Source: Prevotella sp. (GTDB lineage: Bacteria; Bacteroidota; Bacteroidia; Bacteroidales; Bacteroidaceae). Taken from it: 64,000 bases of DNA. Shown piece by piece: positions 16,591 to 25,086 of the stretch. A model generated the notes under the pieces. The model did no database searches. It saw only the letters and a program-made list of their open reading frames with translations, and was not told the DNA's origin. Made by a program: the position numbers and the translations under genes. The DNA lies in assembly GCA_016901395.1 (NCBI GenBank), contig JAEAMQ010000089.1:1-64000 (forward strand). Direction: 5' to 3'. Every line of letters begins with the position of its first letter. Positions within the stretch are counted from its first letter, which is position 1.

Positions 16591-18645
16591 TTATTTAATC
16601 AAATCTACGCTGCGCTTGAGGAACTTGTCGAGTGCCTCTCCCTTGAGCATGCCGTTCTGGAGCAGGGCCAGGTCGATGAGCTGGTGCACGATGGAGTTGT
16701 CAGCCGCATAGCCTGCGAGTATCTGATTCTTCTTGTCGCGCTGCTCATTCACAGCCTTCTCAGTGTTCTGCACGTCGTCTTTCTCCTCCTGTGTTACCTC
16801 CTCGGGTTTCTTGGCACTCTGTGTCTGGCGCAGGGCAGCAAGACGGGCCTGAAGGCCTTTGAGTTCACTCTCCACGGGTTTCAGCGACTCCGAAGTAGCC
16901 TTCTCGGTATCTTCAAGTACAGATTTAACCAACTTATGGTCAGCATTGAGCACCACCGTATAGCTATCGGGCATCTGTCCGTAGAAACTCATGCCGGGCT
17001 GGAAGTGGCTCATCTCCTTCATACGGCGCATATACTCGTTCTGCGTGATCATCACCGGAGACGCTTGTTCCCCCAGGGCCTCAATGTCAACATTGAAATT
17101 GGCCATGTCTATCTTCGGCATCTGTGAGCGGAACACCTCTGACAGATTGTCACGTTCGCCCTCGCTGAGTTCGGTTTTCTTCGCATCGTCTTTCACGATG
17201 AGACGTTCCACAATATCAGAGTCTACGCGGGTGAAGCGGCTTTTCTCTAATTTCTGCTCCAACATGCTCACCATAGGCACGTCGAGCTGTCCGTCGAACA
17301 GTAACACGTTGTAGCCCTTGTTTTGTGCATTGGCAATATAGGCATACTGGTCTTCCTTGTTGGTGGCATAGAGATAGACGAGGTTGCCGTCTTTGTCGGT
17401 CTGTTCTCCCTTGATAAGAGTCTTATAGTCTTCGTATGTGAAATACTTGCCGTCAACATCTTTGAACAACGCGAAATCCTTGGCACGGTCATAGAAATCT
17501 TCCTGAGATAGCATGCCATAATGGATGAAAAGCTTGAGGTCATCCCACTTCTTTTCATAGTCAGCACGGTCATTTTTGAAAATCTGCTGAAGACGATCGG
17601 CTACTTTCTTGGTGATATAGGTTGAGATTTTCTTCACGTTGGCATCACTCTGCAGATAGCTGCGGCTCACGTTCAATGGGATATCCGGAGAGTCGATGAC
17701 ACCGTGGAGCAATGTAAGAAAATCGGGAACGATGCCCTCCACCTGATCGGTGACAAACACCTGGTTGCAATAGAGCTGTATTTTATTACGTTGAAGTTCC
17801 AGATTGTTCTGAACATGAGGGAAGTAGAGTATACCTGTTAAGTGGAACGGGAAGTCCACATTGAGGTGAATCCAGAACAGCGGCTCATCCTGCATGGGGT
17901 AGAGCGTGCGATAAAACTCCTTATACTCTTCCTCTTTCAGGGTTGACGGGGCCTTGGTCCATAACGGCTCTACACTGTTTATAACATTGTCTTCGTCGGT
18001 ATCTACCTGTTTGCCGTCTTTCCACTCAGTCTTCTTGCCAAACACTACAGGTACCGCCATGAACTTGCAATACTTATTGAGCAGGGTCTCAATACGCTCT
18101 TTTTCCAAGAATTCCTTGCAGTCGTCTGATATGTGGAGCACGATATCCGAACCACGTTCGGCCTTGTCTACCTCTTCAAGGGTGAACGACGGCGAACCGT
18201 CACAACTCCATTTCACGGCCTGTGCACCCTCTACATGGCTCTTGGTAATGATGTCCACACGGTCGGACACCATAAAGCTTGAATAGAATCCCAGTCCGAA
18301 GTGGCCTATGATAGCGTTGGCCTCGTCCTTGTATTTATCCAAAAAATCGGTTACACCCGAAAAGGCAATCTGATTGATGTATTTGTCTATCTCTTCAGCG
18401 GTCATACCGATGCCTCGGTCGCTGATGGTAAGGGTTTTGGCCTCTTTGTCCAATGTGATATTCACTGACAGATTGCCCGTGTCACCTTTAAAATCACCCT
18501 TTTGGGCAAGAGTCTTCAGCTTCTGTGTGGCATCGACTGCATTTGATACCATCTCACGCAGGAATATTTCATGGTCTGAATAGAGAAATTTTTTGATAAC
18601 GGGGAAAATGTTCTCGGTTGTAACCCCGATGTTGCCTTTCTTCAT
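16591..18645 (-). CDS. htpG: Chaperone HtpG (bacterial Hsp90)
   Basis: A 684-residue cytoplasmic ATP-dependent chaperone. GHKL ATPase motifs are clear: EMVSNAVDATQKL (the Asn motif), DRGIGMTAEEI and GHFGLGFYSSF. The middle domain (LYFPHVQNNLELQRNKIQLY) and the C-terminal dimerisation domain follow. A Lys/Glu-rich stretch near 640 is longer than in E. coli HtpG (624 residues), as is usual in Bacteroidetes. It is preceded by a 470-nt non-coding gap and looks monocistronic. No CIRCE-type heat-shock operator was found. Confidence 0.96.
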   Translation of the reverse strand: MKKGNIGVTTENIFPVIKKFLYSDHEIFLREMVSNAVDATQKLKTLAQKGDFKGDTGNLSVNITLDKEAKTLTISDRGIGMTAEEIDKYINQIAFSGVTDFLDKYKDEANAIIGHFGLGFYSSFMVSDRVDIITKSHVEGAQAVKWSCDGSPSFTLEEVDKAERGSDIVLHISDDCKEFLEKERIETLLNKYCKFMAVPVVFGKKTEWKDGKQVDTDEDNVINSVEPLWTKAPSTLKEEEYKEFYRTLYPMQDEPLFWIHLNVDFPFHLTGILYFPHVQNNLELQRNKIQLYCNQVFVTDQVEGIVPDFLTLLHGVIDSPDIPLNVSRSYLQSDANVKKISTYITKKVADRLQQIFKNDRADYEKKWDDLKLFIHYGMLSQEDFYDRAKDFALFKDVDGKYFTYEDYKTLIKGEQTDKDGNLVYLYATNKEDQYAYIANAQNKGYNVLLFDGQLDVPMVSMLEQKLEKSRFTRVDSDIVERLIVKDDAKKTELSEGERDNLSEVFRSQMPKIDMANFNVDIEALGEQASPVMITQNEYMRRMKEMSHFQPGMSFYGQMPDSYTVVLNADHKLVKSVLEDTEKATSESLKPVESELKGLQARLAALRQTQSAKKPEEVTQEEKDDVQNTEKAVNEQRDKKNQILAGYAADNSIVHQLIDLALLQNGMLKGEALDKFLKRSVDLIK

Positions 18646-18893
18646 ATTTAAAAAGTTGTTTTTTGTAAACTCTGTCTATCCCTTTGCAAAAAACATGCCA
18701 AGCCGCATAGTTGCCCCATAAAATATGATATGACGAACAAGTCTTCCCTGTATTTAGGTTCTAAACCATTGCTGACCAATAAAAATATAACATGATTTGC
18801 CAAAGATTAATGGAGATATATGGTAAAATATGAACAGGAAAACGCCCCAGTTCAATTCATACGGGTAGGGAAGAAGTGCTCGGATAAAATCTG

Positions 18894-18930
18894 TTTTTCG
18901 GCCTTTGATACTAAATTACAGGCCAAAAAA
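18894..18930. terminator. Hairpin flanked by T and A runs in the htpG upstream gap
   Basis: Within the 18646-19119 gap, TTTTTcGGCCT pairs with AGGCCaAAAAA around a 15-nt loop, with T and A tracts that would work as a terminator in either direction. No gene on either side clearly needs it. The rest of the gap is AT-rich, with no supported gene; a TATATTTG near 19015 has no plus-strand gene after it. Confidence 0.4.
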
Positions 18931-19076
18931 CATAAATTTTAAACTTTTATTCATTAAAAACAGGTGCGCATCATGAAATTTACCGATTTATTTACATCAT
19001 ATATTAATTATTTTTCTATATTTGCAATATAGATTCATTTCAATAGGTTAAGGTTAGTTTTTTAAAAGGTTAAAAG

Positions 19077-19110
19077 ACCCCAATCCGAGTAGTGATACCG
19101 TGGATTGGGG
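19077..19110 (-). terminator. Terminator after the 19120 lipoprotein gene
   Basis: CCCCAATCC and GGATTGGGG form a strong stem. On the minus strand it is followed by TCTTTTAACC, 10-40 nt past the lipoprotein stop codon. It ends the pepD-lipoprotein unit. Confidence 0.75.
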
Positions 19111-19119
19111 TAATTATTT

Positions 19120-19482
19120 TTAGTTGTTCTTGAATCCTACAACACCTTTGTTATTGTCATCAAGATAGAATGTCTGCGTGATGGTATCCTTCTCCACTGC
19201 ATATTTCACCTGAATGAACTGCAGACGCTCGGTGCGTGGCACATACTTTACGGTTCCCGACACAAGGCGTTCTTTCTCTGCATCACGATGCATCACGTTA
19301 AGTATCGAGTCGGAAACAAAATTAGCTATGCCTGGATTTGACCACGATAACACGTCAAAGTCTTCGAGTTTCATGCTGTTTTTCATGAAATCTTCTATGA
19401 CCTTGTGGCTTTTATAGGTTTGTCCGCAGCTCATGATGAGCAATGCGGACAAGGCCATGATCAAGAATTGTGTTCGTTTCAA
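19120..19482 (-). CDS. Small lipoprotein, unknown function
   Basis: A 120-residue protein with a lipoprotein signal peptide (LLIMSC, lipid-modified Cys about residue 19). The mature part is about 100 residues, mostly predicted beta, with no motif I recognise. It starts 14 nt after the pepD stop on the same strand and ends at a terminator, so it is the second gene of a pepD operon. Confidence 0.75.
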   Translation of the reverse strand: MKRTQFLIMALSALLIMSCGQTYKSHKVIEDFMKNSMKLEDFDVLSWSNPGIANFVSDSILNVMHRDAEKERLVSGTVKYVPRTERLQFIQVKYAVEKDTITQTFYLDDNNKGVVGFKNN

Positions 19483-19496
19483 GACTATGCAATCGA

Positions 19497-20948
19497 TTAT
19501 TTTTCGGGAATATTCTTCAATACCTCAAGCAGATGATCCCAAACCATCTGTACCGTAGGTATGTATAAACGTTCTTCGGGAGTATGCACATAGCGCAGGG
19601 TCGGACCGAAGCTCACCATGTCGATGTGAGGATATTTCTCGGAGAACAGTCCACATTCAAGACCAGCGTGGATGCCACGCACCACAGGCTCCTTGCCAAA
19701 TAGTTTTGTGTAAGCATCTACGGTAATCTTGAGTAACTTGGAATTGGGGTTCATCTTCCAGGCGGGATAGCCGTCATTTTGCACGACCTCGGCACCCGCC
19801 AGTTGCCATGTAGCCTTTATTGTGTTGGCCATATTGGTGAGATTACTCATCACATTGGACCGTTGGCTGGTAACGCAGACCACCTTGTCTTCCTCAGATT
19901 GCACACTTGCGATGGTGCTGGATGTCTCTACCATCTCATTCAGTTCCTTGTCCTGACAGATGGAGAATACGCCATTGTCTAAAGCCTGGATGGCACGAAT
20001 CATATTCTGACTTACGGTCTTGGGAAGAACGGACTGGGCATCGGTGCTCTCCAAACTCCATACCATGTTGGTATCAGTCACATGGAATTCGTCTTCCACA
20101 TCCTTGGTGAAGATATTCCAGTCAGCCTTCACCTCTTCTTTCTTGTCAAAAGGAACGGCAAATACAATCTTTCCGTCGCGGGTGATGGCATTGTGCATTT
20201 TGCCAGAGTTCCACTGAGCCAGACGAAGGTCCATTTTCTCCTGTTGCATATAGAGGAAACGCGCGAGCACCTTGATAGCGTTGGCACGTTTTTTCTCAAT
20301 GTCGTCGCCCGAATGACCTCCGGTAAGGCCTTTCAAAGACCCTAACATAAAGAAATAATTCTTGGGAGCATCCTCACGCTTGAAATTGAAAGTTGCGGTT
20401 GTATTGATACCTCCGGCACAGGAAACGAAGATCTGACCTTCGTCTTCTGAATCCAGGTTGATGAGGTAATCGCCAGTCATAAAACCAGATTTCATGCCGA
20501 AGGCACCTGTCAGACCTGTTTCCTCGTCGCGGGTAAACAGACATTCGATAGGGCCGTGCTCAATGTCGTCGGAGTCAAGGATAGCCAATTCTATAGCATC
20601 TCCTATACCATCGTCAGCGCCGAGAGTAGTGCCTTTGGCCTTGAGCCAATCGCCATCGACATAGGTCTGGATGGGATCTTTGTAAAAGTCAAACTCCACA
20701 TCCACCAACTTGTCACATACCATATCCATGTGGCACTGCAACACTGTGGTGGCACGGTTCTCATAGCCTTTGCTGGCGGGTTTGCTGATGAGAACATTAC
20801 CAGTCTCGTCGACTTTCACACTCAATCCGCGTTCTTTAGCGAAGGCTTGTAAATATGATATGAGTTGCTCTTCATGCTTTGAAGGGCGGGGGATCTGATT
20901 GATTTTCGCGAACTGCTCGAACACACGAGCAGGCTTTAATTCTGCCAT
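19497..20948 (-). CDS. pepD: Aminoacyl-histidine dipeptidase (PepD, M20 family)
   Basis: A 483-residue cytoplasmic metallopeptidase cleaving Xaa-His and other dipeptides. Zinc-site motifs are in order: QCHMDMVCDK (His-x-Asp), TLGADDGIG (bridging Asp) and TRDEETGLTGA (Glu-Glu), then GLECG near the C-terminus and a final His in RYVHTPEE. Length matches E. coli PepD (485). There is no signal peptide. The downstream lipoprotein gene is probably co-transcribed. Confidence 0.94.
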   Translation of the reverse strand: MAELKPARVFEQFAKINQIPRPSKHEEQLISYLQAFAKERGLSVKVDETGNVLISKPASKGYENRATTVLQCHMDMVCDKLVDVEFDFYKDPIQTYVDGDWLKAKGTTLGADDGIGDAIELAILDSDDIEHGPIECLFTRDEETGLTGAFGMKSGFMTGDYLINLDSEDEGQIFVSCAGGINTTATFNFKREDAPKNYFFMLGSLKGLTGGHSGDDIEKKRANAIKVLARFLYMQQEKMDLRLAQWNSGKMHNAITRDGKIVFAVPFDKKEEVKADWNIFTKDVEDEFHVTDTNMVWSLESTDAQSVLPKTVSQNMIRAIQALDNGVFSICQDKELNEMVETSSTIASVQSEEDKVVCVTSQRSNVMSNLTNMANTIKATWQLAGAEVVQNDGYPAWKMNPNSKLLKITVDAYTKLFGKEPVVRGIHAGLECGLFSEKYPHIDMVSFGPTLRYVHTPEERLYIPTVQMVWDHLLEVLKNIPEK

Positions 20949-20982
20949 AATCTTATTTTTTAAAGGTTTATCTGTTTTTTTT

Positions 20983-21012
20983 TTGAGTTTCGGTGTTTTT
21001 ACACTAACTTTG
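20983..21012 (+). promoter_or_regulatory. Promoter of the 21053-ompH unit
   Basis: TTG at 20983-20985, 19 nt spacing, then TAACTTTG at 21005-21012. It drives the small membrane protein gene and probably the OmpH-like gene after it. Confidence 0.7.
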
Positions 21013-21052
21013 CAACGTTTATATCACTTAGTGTAATGCAAAATTAATAAAA

Positions 21053-21247
21053 ATGGTAGAATCTCTACTCTTTGGCATGTTAATAATTGCTATAGGCGTG
21101 GCATTAATGTCTGTAAAGGTGATCTTTAAAAAGAACGGACGCTTTGCCTCTCAGCACATTCACGACAATGAGGCGCTCAAGCAACAGGGAATCCGGTGTG
21201 TGCTTGACCAGGACAAGGAAGCTCGCAGTAGCAACAAAGCCTATTAA
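21053..21247 (+). CDS. Small conserved single-pass membrane protein
   Basis: A 64-residue protein with one N-terminal membrane helix (residues about 4-25), then a short basic KKNGRFAS linker and a charged tail (LDQDKEARS). I recall similar short proteins in many Bacteroidales, usually with an IRILLKKNGRF-like segment, but no function is known. A promoter match 41 nt upstream and the OmpH gene 45 nt downstream support it as a real gene. Confidence 0.65.
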   Translation: MVESLLFGMLIIAIGVALMSVKVIFKKNGRFASQHIHDNEALKQQGIRCVLDQDKEARSSNKAY

Positions 21248-21292
21248 ACGGAAACTCCTTACAAGTGTTGAACTGAAATTTATATATAAAAT

Positions 21293-21913
21293 ATGAAAAA
21301 GAAAAACGTTTTCTGCATTCTGTCTATTGCTGCACTGAGTGCATTCTGCATGACTTCATGCGACAAAAGCAACTCCAAGATGGACGAAAAGACCACCCCG
21401 ACAACTACCAAGGCTGCCGCAGGTAGCAAAATAGCCTATGTAGAGGTGGACTCTATCATGACACAGTATAACTTCTGCAAAGAATACAGCAAGCTCCTCC
21501 AGCAGAAGGGCAATAACATCCAGAAGACGCTTGCAGCTAAACAGCAACAGCTTCAGGTCGCAGCTGCTAATTTCCAGCAGAAAATCCAGCAGAATGCTTA
21601 TACCCGTGAGCAGGCGGAAGGTGTGCAGGCAGGTCTGCAGAAGCAGAACAATGACCTTCAGGCATTGAACCAGCGTCTGAGCAATGAGTTCCAGTCAGAG
21701 ACAGAGAAGTACAACAAGGCTCTTCATGACTCTCTCCAGCACTATCTCGCCATTTACAATAAAGATAAAAAATACAGCATGATCTTTGCCAAGCAGGGCG
21801 ACAACCTGCTCTATGCTGACAAAGCTTACGATATTACCAACGATGTAGTAGCTGGCTTGAACAAGATGTATAAGGGCACACTCTATACAACGGGTTCTAA
21901 AGCTAAAAAATAA
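21293..21913 (+). CDS. OmpH/Skp-family periplasmic chaperone (lipoprotein)
   Basis: A 206-residue protein. The signal peptide ends in a lipobox (CMTSC), so it is predicted to be lipid-anchored, unlike E. coli Skp. The mature part starts with KIAYVEVDSI, the OmpH/Skp opening strand, followed by a long Gln- and Lys-rich coiled coil (about 70-150, the tentacle arms) and a return strand (DKKYSMIFAKQGDNLLYAD). Skp-type proteins hold unfolded outer-membrane proteins during transit. It is followed directly by the promoter of the tRNA-Arg pair. Confidence 0.88.
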   Translation: MKKKNVFCILSIAALSAFCMTSCDKSNSKMDEKTTPTTTKAAAGSKIAYVEVDSIMTQYNFCKEYSKLLQQKGNNIQKTLAAKQQQLQVAAANFQQKIQQNAYTREQAEGVQAGLQKQNNDLQALNQRLSNEFQSETEKYNKALHDSLQHYLAIYNKDKKYSMIFAKQGDNLLYADKAYDITNDVVAGLNKMYKGTLYTTGSKAKK

Positions 21914-21941
21914 GAAAAATAAGAAAAAACTTGCCATTTGT

Positions 21942-21972
21942 TTGGCAGGTAAAAAAAATAGTTGTACCTTTG
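21942..21972 (+). promoter_or_regulatory. Promoter of the tRNA-Arg pair
   Basis: TTG at 21942-21944, 20 nt spacing, then TACCTTTG at 21965-21972, 18 nt before the first tRNA-Arg. Confidence 0.75.
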
Positions 21973-21990
21973 CACTCGCTTATAAAGAAC

Positions 21991-22064
21991 GGCTCCGTAG
22001 CTCAACTGAATAGAGCATCTGACTACGGATCAGAAGGTTCCGGGTTTGAATCCCAGCGGAGTCA
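21991..22064 (+). tRNA. tRNA-Arg(ACG), copy 1
   Basis: Cloverleaf of 74 nt. The acceptor GGCTCCG pairs with CGGAGTC (one G-U). The anticodon loop CTACGGA gives ACG (read as ICG for CGN codons). The T-loop is TTTGAAT. CCA is not encoded. Identical to the next tRNA. Confidence 0.93.
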
Positions 22065-22097
22065 CTTTTTTATAAGATGAGCAAGGTTTTGCAACAG

Positions 22098-22171
22098 GGC
22101 TCCGTAGCTCAACTGAATAGAGCATCTGACTACGGATCAGAAGGTTCCGGGTTTGAATCCCAGCGGAGTCA
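22098..22171 (+). tRNA. tRNA-Arg(ACG), copy 2
   Basis: Same 74-nt sequence as the preceding tRNA, with a 33-nt spacer. The T-stem has the same C-A mismatch in both copies. A terminator follows within 6 nt. Confidence 0.93.
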
Positions 22172-22176
22172 CGAAA

Positions 22177-22213
22177 ATAAGCTACAGGTAGATTATCTGT
22201 AGCTTATTTTTTT
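22177..22213 (+). terminator. Terminator of the tRNA-Arg transcript
   Basis: A perfect 12-bp stem (AATAAGCTACAG and complement) with an 8-nt loop is followed by a run of T residues. Confidence 0.92.
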
Positions 22214-22365
22214 GCACTTATTCATAATCCATAATCATGCTTCCAAGACACCCAATTTGAGACCGAAATCACTAAAGAACTGAAAACAAGCGACTTCTAA
22301 AACAAAAAACTCTGCGAAAAAAAGAAAAAAAACAAAATAAATTTCCTCATCACAAGAAAATATCG

Positions 22366-22373
22366 TATATTTG
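22366..22373 (+). promoter_or_regulatory. -7 box before the HU gene
   Basis: TATATTTG matches TAnnTTTG, 50 nt before the HU start. No TTG at the right distance, so it is a partial match. Confidence 0.45.
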
Positions 22374-22423
22374 CAAGTCAAAAACAGAAGGTGTAAAACA
22401 ATACCAAAACAAGTTTATCAGAA

Positions 22424-22705
22424 ATGACAAAAGCAGATATTATCAGTGAGATTACGGAGCAGACCGGATTGCAGAAGAAAGAGGTCGCCGTTGTGATTGA
22501 GAGCTTCATGGAAAATGTGAAAAGGTGTATGCTCGACAAAAAGGAAAATGTATACCTGCGTGGGTTTGGAAGTTTTATTATCAAGCATCGTGCTGCTAAG
22601 ACTGCACGTGACATTGGTAAAAACACAACCATCACCATTGAAGCTCACGACCTGCCAAGTTTCAAGCCGGCCAAAGCCTTCGTGGATGAAATGAAGGGAC
22701 TGTAA
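22424..22705 (+). CDS. HU-family DNA-binding protein
   Basis: A 93-residue nucleoid protein. MTKADIISEITEQTGL is the dimerising N-terminal helix pair, VYLRGFGSFIIKHR is the conserved GFG core, and the KTARDIGKNTTITI arm inserts into the DNA minor groove; the C-terminal SFKPAKAFVDEMK helix closes the fold. The usual Pro at the arm tip is not evident; the tip reads ARDIGKN. It is followed by a gene for a bS22/mS38-like small ribosomal protein and by rng. Confidence 0.93.
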   Translation: MTKADIISEITEQTGLQKKEVAVVIESFMENVKRCMLDKKENVYLRGFGSFIIKHRAAKTARDIGKNTTITIEAHDLPSFKPAKAFVDEMKGL

Positions 22706-22711
22706 AGACGG

Positions 22712-22729
22712 TACCAAGTCCTCTTGGTA
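22712..22729 (+). other. Short perfect hairpin in the HU-bS22 spacer
   Basis: TACCAAG and CTTGGTA form a 7-bp stem with a 4-nt loop, 6 nt after the HU stop, without a T-run. It could stabilise the 3' end of HU mRNA after processing; that is inference. Confidence 0.4.
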
Positions 22730-22816
22730 GGCATGTCAAAGGGCTACGAGGAAGGATAAGGGGGCTATAAGCAGAAATCCAAACAATATTAAATAACAAT
22801 TAAACATTATTCAGCT

Positions 22817-22906
22817 ATGCCAAACGGTAAGAAAAAGAAGGGCCACAAGATGGCTACGCACAAGCGTAAAAAGAGATTACGCAAGAATCGTCATAAGAGC
22901 AAATAG
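22817..22906 (+). CDS. Small basic ribosomal protein, bS22/mS38 (AURKAIP1/COX24)-like
   Basis: A 29-residue protein, MPNGKKKKGHKMATHKRKKR followed by nine more mostly basic residues. Of 29 residues 18 are Lys, Arg or His. The K-x-H-K...KRKKRLRKNRHK pattern matches the mS38/COX24-type proteins that sit at the decoding-site end of the small subunit; actinobacterial bS22 belongs to the same family. Bacteroidales carry near-identical short proteins by my recollection. It lies between HU and rng, with an intrinsic terminator 20 nt after its stop. The assignment rests on composition and pattern. Confidence 0.7.
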   Translation: MPNGKKKKGHKMATHKRKKRLRKNRHKSK

Positions 22907-22926
22907 TCTATAGGCTATGCTTTGAG

Positions 22927-22963
22927 AAGGGGGCTGCCTCGATGGCGTACCCCTTTCTTTTTT
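22927..22963 (+). terminator. Terminator between the bS22-like gene and rng
   Basis: AAGGGG pairs with CCCCTT, and an inner GCC/GGC stem closes the loop; T-rich TCTTTTTT follows. The rng start is only 17 nt after the T-run, so rng either depends on read-through or is controlled at this hairpin. Confidence 0.8.
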
Positions 22964-22980
22964 AACTTAAAGTTCAGGAA

Positions 22981-24558
22981 ATGACAAGTGAAGTAGTAAT
23001 CGATGCAAAACCGAAAGAGATTTCCATCGCCCTCTTGGAAGACAAGCGGCTGGTGGAATACCAGAACGAACCCCGTTCGGCCAATTTCTCTGTCGGCAAC
23101 ATCTACATCGCCAAGGTAAAAAAGCTCATGCCGGGCTTGAATGCCTGTTTTGTGGATGTTGGTTATGAACGTGACGCTTTCTTGCATTATCTTGATCTGG
23201 GAAGTCAATTCAATTCTTACGCTAAATATCTTAAACAGGTACAAAGCGATCGCAAGCGCCTTTACCCATTCAGCAAAGCCACCAAACTGCCTGACCTCAA
23301 GAAGGACGGCAGTGTGCAGCAGACGCTGACCGTGGGACAAGAAGTTCTCGTGCAGGTTGTCAAGGAACCCATCTCAACCAAGGGTCCGAGACTGACCGGT
23401 GAACTTAGCTTTGCAGGACGCTTTCTGGTCCTTATCCCATTTGGTGATAAGGTCAACGTATCGTCGAAGATTAAAAGCGGTGAAGAAAGAGCTCGACTGA
23501 AACAACTCATCCACAGTATCAAGCCCAAGGGCTGCGGTGTCATTGTGCGCACGGTAGCCGAAGGTAAGCGGGTTGCTGAATTGGACGCTGAACTCAAAAT
23601 TCTCACTAAGCATTGGGAAGATGCGATATTAAAGGTTCAGAAGACGCAAACAAGGCCGCAACTCGTTTATGAGGAAGAAGGAAGAGCCGTAGCATTATTG
23701 CGCGACCTCTTCAACCCCAGTTACGAAAATATCTTTGTCAACGAGGAAGACATTTTCAAAGAAGTTAAAGATTACGTTTCGCTCATTGCCCCCGAAAAGG
23801 CAGGTATCGTGAAACTGTACAATGGCAAAGTGCCTATCTTTGATAACTTCAACGTTACAAAACAAATCAAGTCAAGTTTCGGTAAAACGGTGAACTATGC
23901 TCACGGAGCATATCTTATCATTGAACATACCGAGGCCATGCATGTTGTGGATGTGAACAGCGGAAACCGCTCCAAAAACGAAAAGGGACAAGAGGGCACG
24001 GCGCTCGATACAAATCTCGGAGCCGCCGACGAACTCGCCCGGCAACTCAGACTACGTGATATGGGAGGAATCATCGTAGTGGACTTTATCGACATGAATC
24101 TGGCAGAAGATCGTCAGATGCTCTACGAACGCATGTGTAAAGCCATGCAAAAAGACAGAGCGCGACACAATATCCTGCCACTGAGCAAGTTCGGACTGAT
24201 GCAAATCACCCGACAGCGCGTGCGTCCGGCTATGGACGTTAATGTCGAAGAAAATTGTCCTACATGTAATGGAAGCGGAAAAATAAAGTCAAGCATATTG
24301 TTCACCGACCAGTTAGAAGGAAAGATTGACCGCCTGGTCAACAAGATTGGTGTCAAAAAGTTCTATCTGCACGTACATCCCTACGTTGCCGCATATATCA
24401 ATAAGGGCTTCTTTATGAGTCTCAAACGACAGTGGCAAAAGAAATACGGATGGGGTGTGCACATCATCTCTTCGCAGAAACTCGCCTTCCTGCAATATGA
24501 ATTCTATGATGCAAAGGGCGAATTTATTGATATGAAAGAAGAGATTGAGACCAAATAG
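22981..24558 (+). CDS. rng: RNase G/E-family endoribonuclease
   Basis: A 525-residue endoribonuclease for rRNA and mRNA maturation. An S1 RNA-binding domain is present (about 38-125; VGNIYIAKVKKLMPGLNACFVDVG). The DNase-I-like catalytic part has VVDVNSGNRS and GGIIVVDFIDM with the metal-binding Asp residues, and CPTCNGSGK is the zinc-link motif for dimerisation. It lacks the long C-terminal scaffold of RNase E, so it is G-type in length; Bacteroidetes usually have only this form. An intrinsic terminator immediately upstream is suggestive, as enterobacterial rne is autoregulated through its leader. Confidence 0.95.
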   Translation: MTSEVVIDAKPKEISIALLEDKRLVEYQNEPRSANFSVGNIYIAKVKKLMPGLNACFVDVGYERDAFLHYLDLGSQFNSYAKYLKQVQSDRKRLYPFSKATKLPDLKKDGSVQQTLTVGQEVLVQVVKEPISTKGPRLTGELSFAGRFLVLIPFGDKVNVSSKIKSGEERARLKQLIHSIKPKGCGVIVRTVAEGKRVAELDAELKILTKHWEDAILKVQKTQTRPQLVYEEEGRAVALLRDLFNPSYENIFVNEEDIFKEVKDYVSLIAPEKAGIVKLYNGKVPIFDNFNVTKQIKSSFGKTVNYAHGAYLIIEHTEAMHVVDVNSGNRSKNEKGQEGTALDTNLGAADELARQLRLRDMGGIIVVDFIDMNLAEDRQMLYERMCKAMQKDRARHNILPLSKFGLMQITRQRVRPAMDVNVEENCPTCNGSGKIKSSILFTDQLEGKIDRLVNKIGVKKFYLHVHPYVAAYINKGFFMSLKRQWQKKYGWGVHIISSQKLAFLQYEFYDAKGEFIDMKEEIETK

Positions 24559-24559
24559 A

Positions 24560-24590
24560 CGTTTTGTAGCAATAGGGTTGCAAAACGTAT
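24560..24590 (+). other. Hairpin directly after rng
   Basis: ACGTTTTG and CAAAACGT (8 bp) pair a few bases after the rng stop codon, without a T-run. It precedes the stronger terminator at 24606. Confidence 0.45.
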
Positions 24591-24605
24591 GAAAACCACT
24601 CATTA

Positions 24606-24644
24606 ATCCCTTGTGACACCATGGTTGTCGCAAGGGATTTTTAG
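24606..24644 (+). terminator. Terminator after rng
   Basis: ATCCCTTGTGAC pairs with GTCGCAAGGGAT (one G-U) around a 9-nt loop, followed by a T-run (TTTTTAGTT). Confidence 0.85.
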
Positions 24645-24672
24645 TTATTTGTCTGATTAGTTTTTGTTGAAC

Positions 24673-25056
24673 TATTTCATAAAAAACGTGCGTTTTTTTA
24701 TGCTCTAATAACCTCATAAAATCATTGTTTTCATGGTTTGGGGATGGTTTTATGATGCTATTTTGCTCTTTTAGACGTTTCAAAACATGCTTTTGTGTAC
24801 CTTTTCGGCCTTTTTTGTGCTGCTATAAGGCCCAAATCATTGTGCAATCAGGTACTAATCGTCATGCGATTAGATAGTATTCGTGATGCGATTAGATAGT
24901 AATCGCAAGACCATGATTTGTCAACAAATTACAAGATATTGTGTGTCAGTTGATTGTGTGTTTCCCTATTTTGCTTCATTTTCCGCTTAGTCATGCGCTC
25001 ATTTGTTCCATACAGCTGTTTTTATCAGCCTTTTTCAAATTCTTTCAACATGAATT
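24673..25056 (+). repeat. Dispersed non-coding repeat, copy 2
   Basis: Second copy of the element at 11889. It has the same block order, including TTTTCGGCCTTTTTT, the three-unit 22-nt array (24844-24906), TGTCAACAAATTACAAG starting 13 nt after the array, and the end block TTCAAATTCTTTCAAC. It lies between the convergent genes rng and the C11 peptidase. The block similarity is high but the sequence between blocks has diverged, so the copies are not recent duplicates. Confidence 0.85.
24844..24906 (+). repeat. Array of three 22-nt palindromic units (repeat copy 2)
   Basis: Units start at 24844, 24866 and 24888. The last unit, GCGATTAGATAGTAATCGC, is a perfect 7-bp palindrome around GATAG. Total length of 63 bp equals the other two copies. 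Confidence 0.85.
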
Positions 25057-25086
25057 CCTGCAAATAAGACATAAGACACCAAGGCT

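Noticed and set aside
18894-18930. Fourth copy of the large dispersed repeat in the htpG upstream gap
   Set aside because: It shares only a short stretch (ATAAAATCTG, TTTTTCGGCC) with the repeat, and the array and other blocks are absent; the segment is better described as a simple hairpin.
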